DNA of 8,839 nucleotides from an uncultured Collinsella sp. (GTDB lineage Bacteria > Actinomycetota > Coriobacteriia > Coriobacteriales > Coriobacteriaceae). The stretch covers positions 1 to 8,839 of the forward strand of contig CABUDZ010000085.1 in NCBI GenBank assembly GCA_902490445.1, given 5' to 3'. Under the pieces are notes generated by a model. The model was not told where the DNA came from and ran no database searches. It saw only the letters and a list, made by a program, of their open reading frames with translations. The translations under genes and the position numbers were made by a program. Of the stretch, positions 5,458 through 8,839 are shown piece after piece (position 1 is the first letter of the stretch; each line of letters opens with the position of its first letter).

Positions 5458-8400
5458 CTACGAACGGCGGATAACCTCGGTCACGACCTCGGATACCGTG
5501 GCAATGTTCGTCGGGTTGACATTGTGGGGCAGGTCGTCCTCGGTACGAGCACAAGCCAGGCGCGTGCCGTCCACGCCGGCGATGGTGAGGGCTCGGCGGC
5601 TCGCCTCGAGCGCGGCATAGGCATCGGTCTTGGCATAGGGCATCTCGAGCGCGCCACAATCGACATGGAACGACTTGCACACCTTGCTGACCAGGTTCAT
5701 GATGCGGCGATCGCCCTTGAGCAGCTGCTGTTCGCCCTCGACCGTCACCACCGAAAGCCTACCGGCGCCGACGGATTCAAGATTGATGAAGAATACGCCG
5801 CGGAGCTTATCGCGATGCGAAGCCAAGAAGGCCTTCATACCGGCGCCATCACAATCCGAGGCGCCCGTTGCCACAAACCAGATATCGTGACCGAGCAGCT
5901 CATCGTCACCCATAGAGGCGACAGCCGAGAGCATATCTTCGGAAGAAGCGCCGTCGGAAGACGTAGCGCCGCCCTTCCAGCCATCGTTATCGTCCTCGAA
6001 ATTATCCCACGAACCGATGCCGCGACCGGACTTCTTGGCATCGTAATCGTCTTCGACGCCCAGCCAGTCACTCATGCTGTCCTGTTCGTTTTTCTTTTTA
6101 CGACCGAACAGGCCGCCCAGGCCGCGCTTGCGAGACTTGGGTGCCGCCGGGGCGGGAGCCGAAATGGTCTCGATCGGCTGAGCGCCCGACGCAACGGGCA
6201 TAGGAGGCGCAACGGGTGCCGATGTGGGTTCGGGACCCTGAGCGGTAGCGAAGGGGTCGTTGACCTGTGCGGAGGGATCGGGAAGGTCGAACAGCGACGT
6301 GCGAGACGCAACGTTTGTCTGCTTCATCGACGGCAGCGACGGATCGGGGACCGAAGCCAGCGGAGACGAGGAAGGTGCGAGCGACGGAGCCGACGCCGGA
6401 TCGGGAACATTCATCTGCGGGCGTGGTGATGCCTGGGAGGAAATCTGGGCCATAAGGGAATCGACCGTTTCGTCCTGGGTGGAAGCAACATCGGCAACCG
6501 TGGCACCGGAAGCACCAGGGGTCGGCATGGTGAAAATCTGCGTGGAGTAAGGCCTCGACTCATCTGTCTCGGGAGCCTCGGAAACCGCAGGCACTTCCTC
6601 CTGCTCGGCCTCGGTCGAATCATCTTGCTCGGCTGTCGCGTATCGCTCTTCGTCAGAGTTGGCCTCGACGGGCTCGCCCTCGGCGGCATCTTGGATTTCG
6701 GCAGCATCAATAGGCTCGTCATCGTCCACAGCGTCGCCCTGCTCATCGGAAACAGGAAGGGGCTCGGCAATCGCGGTGCCTTGCTTTTCAAACGTTATCG
6801 TGGAATCGAACTGCGCGGCATCAAACGACATGGTGCTATCGACGTGCTGCTGAGCCTCGAAAGACGTCGTCGCCTTAACAACATCCGCGGACGCCGGTTG
6901 CTGGGACTCAAAGGACGTCGTAGCTTCGGCAGCGTCGACGGGCACGGACTGCATAGCCTCGTTCTGCTCGAACTCTTGCGCCGCGCGCTCACGTGCCGCC
7001 TCGGCTGCCTGCTGCTGAGCGATAGCCTCCTGCTCGGCAGCCTCGCGTGCGGCAGCGCGCTTCTCCTCGAAATCGTCGACAAATTTCTTGCCCTTTGCAA
7101 GCGCACCCTTAAAGAAGTTGGAAGCGCTGGCGCCAATCGAAGAGAACGCGGATGCAATATCGGCATGGGGCGTTGCCGCGGGAATCTCGGCCGAGAAATC
7201 AGTATCGCTCTCGTAAGACACGCGCCTCGGCTGTTCAACGTAATCGTCGTCAGACTCGTCCGCAACGTCTTGCGCCGGCGCGGCGGGAGCCAAAATGTCC
7301 AGTCCTGCCGCGGGATCGATCGCAGACACCGCCTCGGGCTCGGCAGCGGTAACCGCGGCAGACTCATCATCCACGGTGACAGCGGGCGCAGGTTCAGTCA
7401 CGACGGGAGCAGGCTCGGGCTCAAACGTCGGCTCCTCGCCCTCCTCGTAATCGAGCGTGCAGGACTCGGGAAGCATTCCGAGCGCACGGATGGCATCCGA
7501 ACCAAAGCGGATGTTGCCGGCGGCATTGCGATAGAGCTTGGGCTCGGGCTCGGCCGCGACAGGCTCCTCCGCCGGCTCGGCAGCGGGAACCTCGTCATTG
7601 AACTCTTCGGCCTGGACAGCCTGATTCTGATCCTCGGGCACAATGGCGCCAATCAGCGTCTCGTCGGCAGACGCACCCTCAAAGCCCTCGATCTGCTCGT
7701 CGAAAGCCTCGCCCTGTTCGGGCTCGGTCTGAGCGTCGGGAGCAATCGGCTGACCGAACTCGTCCTCGGCGTAGGTAGGCTCTTCATACTCGATGGTGTT
7801 GCCGTAGTCGTTTTGCTGTTGGGCCGCGGCATACTCCGCTGCTGCGCGCGCCATCTCCTCGGCACGACGCTTCTGCTCCCCAAAATAGGTATCGAACGGA
7901 ACATCGTCGGGAAACTCGTTTTCGCCCTGGAAGGGAGCAACGTTGTCCATAACGCCGAGCATAGCGGCGACAGAAGACTTGTTGCACACTGCGCCGGACG
8001 TATAGGGAAGCACAAAACGGTTAGAAATGATGTTTGCCGCGTTGGCGAGCGCAACGAGGGAAGCGAGGATCGCGACAATCCACAGCAGAACCTTGAGCGC
8101 GCCGGGGAGCGGCAGGATACGCAAGATGGCAACGGCAGCAGGGGCAACCGTGGCAACGGGCAACAGCTTGGCGATGAGCGCACGATACGAAGCATAGGGC
8201 TCGCGGGCGAGCAGCTCAGCACGGGGAGAGTCGTAGTGTGCGACAACGACCACCGGGCGGTTGCGCGGAGACGCGAGCGGGCCCGAGGCCTTGTGGTAGG
8301 CGATGACATTTTGGCTCACGCCCGTCTTGCCCAGGCGCGAAACCACGGGGTGGCCCGTGCGCTCGAGCACGTAAAGAACGGCGCCGACAATGGCCAGCAA

Positions 8401-8649
8401 GGTGCCGACCAAGCCGATGCCGCCACCGATGCCCATCAGCAGGGCGCCGGCAAACGCAAGAATACCGGTAACGGCAAATGCCAACCTGCTGGGCGCCGGG
8501 GCATTGAACTCCTGAACCTCGGGATCAAAGCCGTGGTTGCGGAAGATCTGAGCGATATCCTCGGCAGCCAAGCGCTCTTCTTCGCTGCATGCCGGCGTGA
8601 TGCCGGTGTTCTGCAGCAGGTGGTTAATATAGTTCTGGGTGTTCGCCAT
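5458..8649 (-). CDS. M28-peptidase-like membrane protein with split domain and large acidic insert
   Basis: A 1063-residue protein. The start is MANTQNYINH at 8649, preceded by GGAG; an in-frame ATG at 8739 would add an unconvincing 30-residue leader. Residues 1-54 and 111-142 form the first part of an M28 zinc-peptidase fold (AHYDS, His138 and Asp140 kept). They are interrupted by two helical membrane hairpins, about 55-96 and 157-207. GAVCNKSS (219-226) corresponds to the GAxDNxSG metal motif but has Cys222 for Asp. About 680 residues (roughly 240-917) of acidic, Ala/Pro/Glu/Gln-rich sequence follow, including a charged helix or coiled coil (about 520-565). The fold then resumes: TGASDCDGAGMKAF (928-941) aligns with TGxEExGLxGxxAF but has Ser931-Asp932 for Glu-Glu; INLESVG (955-961) has Glu958 for Asp; His1042 lies in PHN. 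Positive flanks place the M28 part in the cytoplasm. The fold is well supported; activity is doubtful, so it may be a pseudo-peptidase scaffold or a variant metalloenzyme. Confidence 0.9.
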   Translation of the reverse strand: MANTQNYINHLLQNTGITPACSEEERLAAEDIAQIFRNHGFDPEVQEFNAPAPSRLAFAVTGILAFAGALLMGIGGGIGLVGTLLAIVGAVLYVLERTGHPVVSRLGKTGVSQNVIAYHKASGPLASPRNRPVVVVAHYDSPRAELLAREPYASYRALIAKLLPVATVAPAAVAILRILPLPGALKVLLWIVAILASLVALANAANIISNRFVLPYTSGAVCNKSSVAAMLGVMDNVAPFQGENEFPDDVPFDTYFGEQKRRAEEMARAAAEYAAAQQQNDYGNTIEYEEPTYAEDEFGQPIAPDAQTEPEQGEAFDEQIEGFEGASADETLIGAIVPEDQNQAVQAEEFNDEVPAAEPAEEPVAAEPEPKLYRNAAGNIRFGSDAIRALGMLPESCTLDYEEGEEPTFEPEPAPVVTEPAPAVTVDDESAAVTAAEPEAVSAIDPAAGLDILAPAAPAQDVADESDDDYVEQPRRVSYESDTDFSAEIPAATPHADIASAFSSIGASASNFFKGALAKGKKFVDDFEEKRAAAREAAEQEAIAQQQAAEAARERAAQEFEQNEAMQSVPVDAAEATTSFESQQPASADVVKATTSFEAQQHVDSTMSFDAAQFDSTITFEKQGTAIAEPLPVSDEQGDAVDDDEPIDAAEIQDAAEGEPVEANSDEERYATAEQDDSTEAEQEEVPAVSEAPETDESRPYSTQIFTMPTPGASGATVADVASTQDETVDSLMAQISSQASPRPQMNVPDPASAPSLAPSSSPLASVPDPSLPSMKQTNVASRTSLFDLPDPSAQVNDPFATAQGPEPTSAPVAPPMPVASGAQPIETISAPAPAAPKSRKRGLGGLFGRKKKNEQDSMSDWLGVEDDYDAKKSGRGIGSWDNFEDDNDGWKGGATSSDGASSEDMLSAVASMGDDELLGHDIWFVATGASDCDGAGMKAFLASHRDKLRGVFFINLESVGAGRLSVVTVEGEQQLLKGDRRIMNLVSKVCKSFHVDCGALEMPYAKTDAYAALEASRRALTIAGVDGTRLACARTEDDLPHNVNPTNIATVSEVVTEVIRRS
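6271..6408 (-). repeat. Short PDPS-type repeats inside the M28-like protein
   Basis: Residues 748-793 contain three spaced copies of a [VL]PDP[AS] motif (NVPDPAS, SVPDPSL, DLPDPSA) in a Pro/Ser-rich stretch, the last following RTSLF (783-787). They look like short linear motifs in a disordered linker. Function unknown. Confidence 0.55.
6778..6924 (-). repeat. Four-fold TxxF protein repeat inside the M28-like protein
   Basis: Residues 576-624 of the M28-like protein contain ATTSFESQQ, ATTSFEAQQ, STMSFDAAQ and STITFEKQG. Each has Thr three residues before Phe and a nearby acidic residue. The first two copies are nearly identical in protein but differ in flanking codons, so they are maintained at protein level or are old. 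Such a Thr with a hydrophobic residue at +3 suits actinobacterial Ser/Thr kinases; that use is inference. Confidence 0.6.
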
Positions 8650-8705
8650 GTGCGCTCCACATCCATAATCCGACAAATAGGCCCAATGCATGCACATTAG
8701 AACCG

Positions 8706-8723
8706 TATATAGTCGAAAGTATA
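8706..8723 (-). promoter_or_regulatory. Candidate -10 elements upstream of the M28-like gene
   Basis: On the minus strand TATACT (8723-8718) and TATATA (8711-8706) are the nearest good -10 hexamers, 57-75 nt before the start codon. Neither has a clear -35 at 16-18 bp. One of them may be the core promoter, competing with the more distal pair at 8779-8808. Confidence 0.4.
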
Positions 8724-8778
8724 CCCCGAGCGAGCGCAAACGACCGAATTCAGGCCATCTTAACGCCCCGAGCGGACA

Positions 8779-8808
8779 AGGATACCTTGATTCTCATTTT
8801 CATTGCAA
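8779..8808 (-). promoter_or_regulatory. Candidate distal promoter overlapped by a Fur-box-like site
   Basis: On the minus strand TTGCAA (8808-8803) and TATCCT (8784-8779) are 18 bp apart, each matching four of six consensus bases. The spacer contains TGAAAATGAGAATCA (8802-8788), which matches the 7-1-7 Fur box TGATAATnATTATCA at 11 of 14 specified positions. Repression of this operon by iron through a Fur-family regulator is possible. The site might instead serve a divergent gene beyond the right edge. A flanking inverted repeat, CAAGG-ATA-CCTTG, lies at 8777-8789. Confidence 0.4.
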
Positions 8809-8823
8809 CAGCCTCAGGACTCA

Positions 8824-8839
8824 GCGCAACGCGTTGCGC
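8824..8839. repeat. Perfect 16-bp palindrome at the right edge
   Basis: GCGCAACGCGTTGCGC is identical to its reverse complement and reaches the last base of the window, so it may extend further. It could be an operator or part of a longer inverted repeat; there is not enough flank to decide. Confidence 0.6.

Noticed and set aside
5458..8649. Ordinary active aminopeptidase
   Set aside because: The fold fits but the catalytic Glu and several zinc ligands are replaced, so a plain enzyme name would mislead.
6625..8700. Long plus-strand open frame antisense to the M28-like gene
   Set aside because: The minus strand shows clear M28 motifs, membrane segments and a proper start. The antisense frame is Arg/Gly/Leu-rich, typical of a GC-rich shadow.
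8650..8739. Upstream in-frame start adding 30 residues to the M28-like protein
   Set aside because: The added peptide has no signal-like or family-like character and covers the -10 candidates; the ATG at 8649 has GGAG at proper spacing and begins the conserved helix.

Overview
The window is GC-rich with some AT-richer intergenic stretches and is densely coding. A sortase-anchored SpaA-type adhesin with an N-terminal thioester domain, a B. subtilis-type PurB, a CCA-encoding tRNA-Gly and a membrane M28-like protein with a very long acidic insertion together suggest a Gram-positive gut actinobacterium, most likely a coriobacterium such as Collinsella. The taxon is an inference from style and gene content; no marker gene in the window fixes it.

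Layout. Bases 1-922 (minus) hold the first 307 codons of purB, adenylosuccinate lyase; its 3' end lies beyond the left edge. Bases 923-1346 contain no gene. They hold the purB promoter region, two 52-bp copies of a palindromic repeat that begins with the 3' end of a tRNA-Gly, several hairpins, a stray plus-strand T-arm, and a strong bidirectional terminator. A tRNA-Gly(CCC) gene (minus, 1347-1421) has its own promoter at 1435-1464. Bases 1465-1718 are the structured leader of the next gene. Bases 1719-5150 (plus) encode a 1143-residue surface adhesin: signal peptide, Cys-Gln thioester domain, six Lys/Glu isopeptide-type SpaA (CnaB) domains, a non-repeated C-terminal region, LPATG, membrane helix and basic tail. 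A bidirectional terminator (5158-5196) separates it from a convergent minus-strand pair: a 72-residue single-pass membrane protein (5218-5436) and, 21 bases upstream of it, a 1063-residue M28-peptidase-like membrane protein (5458-8649). Upstream of that lie candidate promoters, a Fur-box-like 15-mer and, at the right edge, a perfect 16-bp palindrome.

How the genes relate. purB and tRNA-Gly are housekeeping. The adhesin appears to be a single-gene unit; it needs a sortase that is not encoded here. The M28-like protein and the small membrane protein look like an operon. The most unusual object is the M28-like protein. Its peptidase fold is split by about 680 residues of acidic low-complexity sequence, and four metal-site or catalytic positions (Asp, Glu-Glu, Asp) are replaced by Cys, Ser-Asp and Glu. 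It is therefore probably a pseudo-peptidase or an altered metalloenzyme used as a membrane scaffold rather than an ordinary aminopeptidase.
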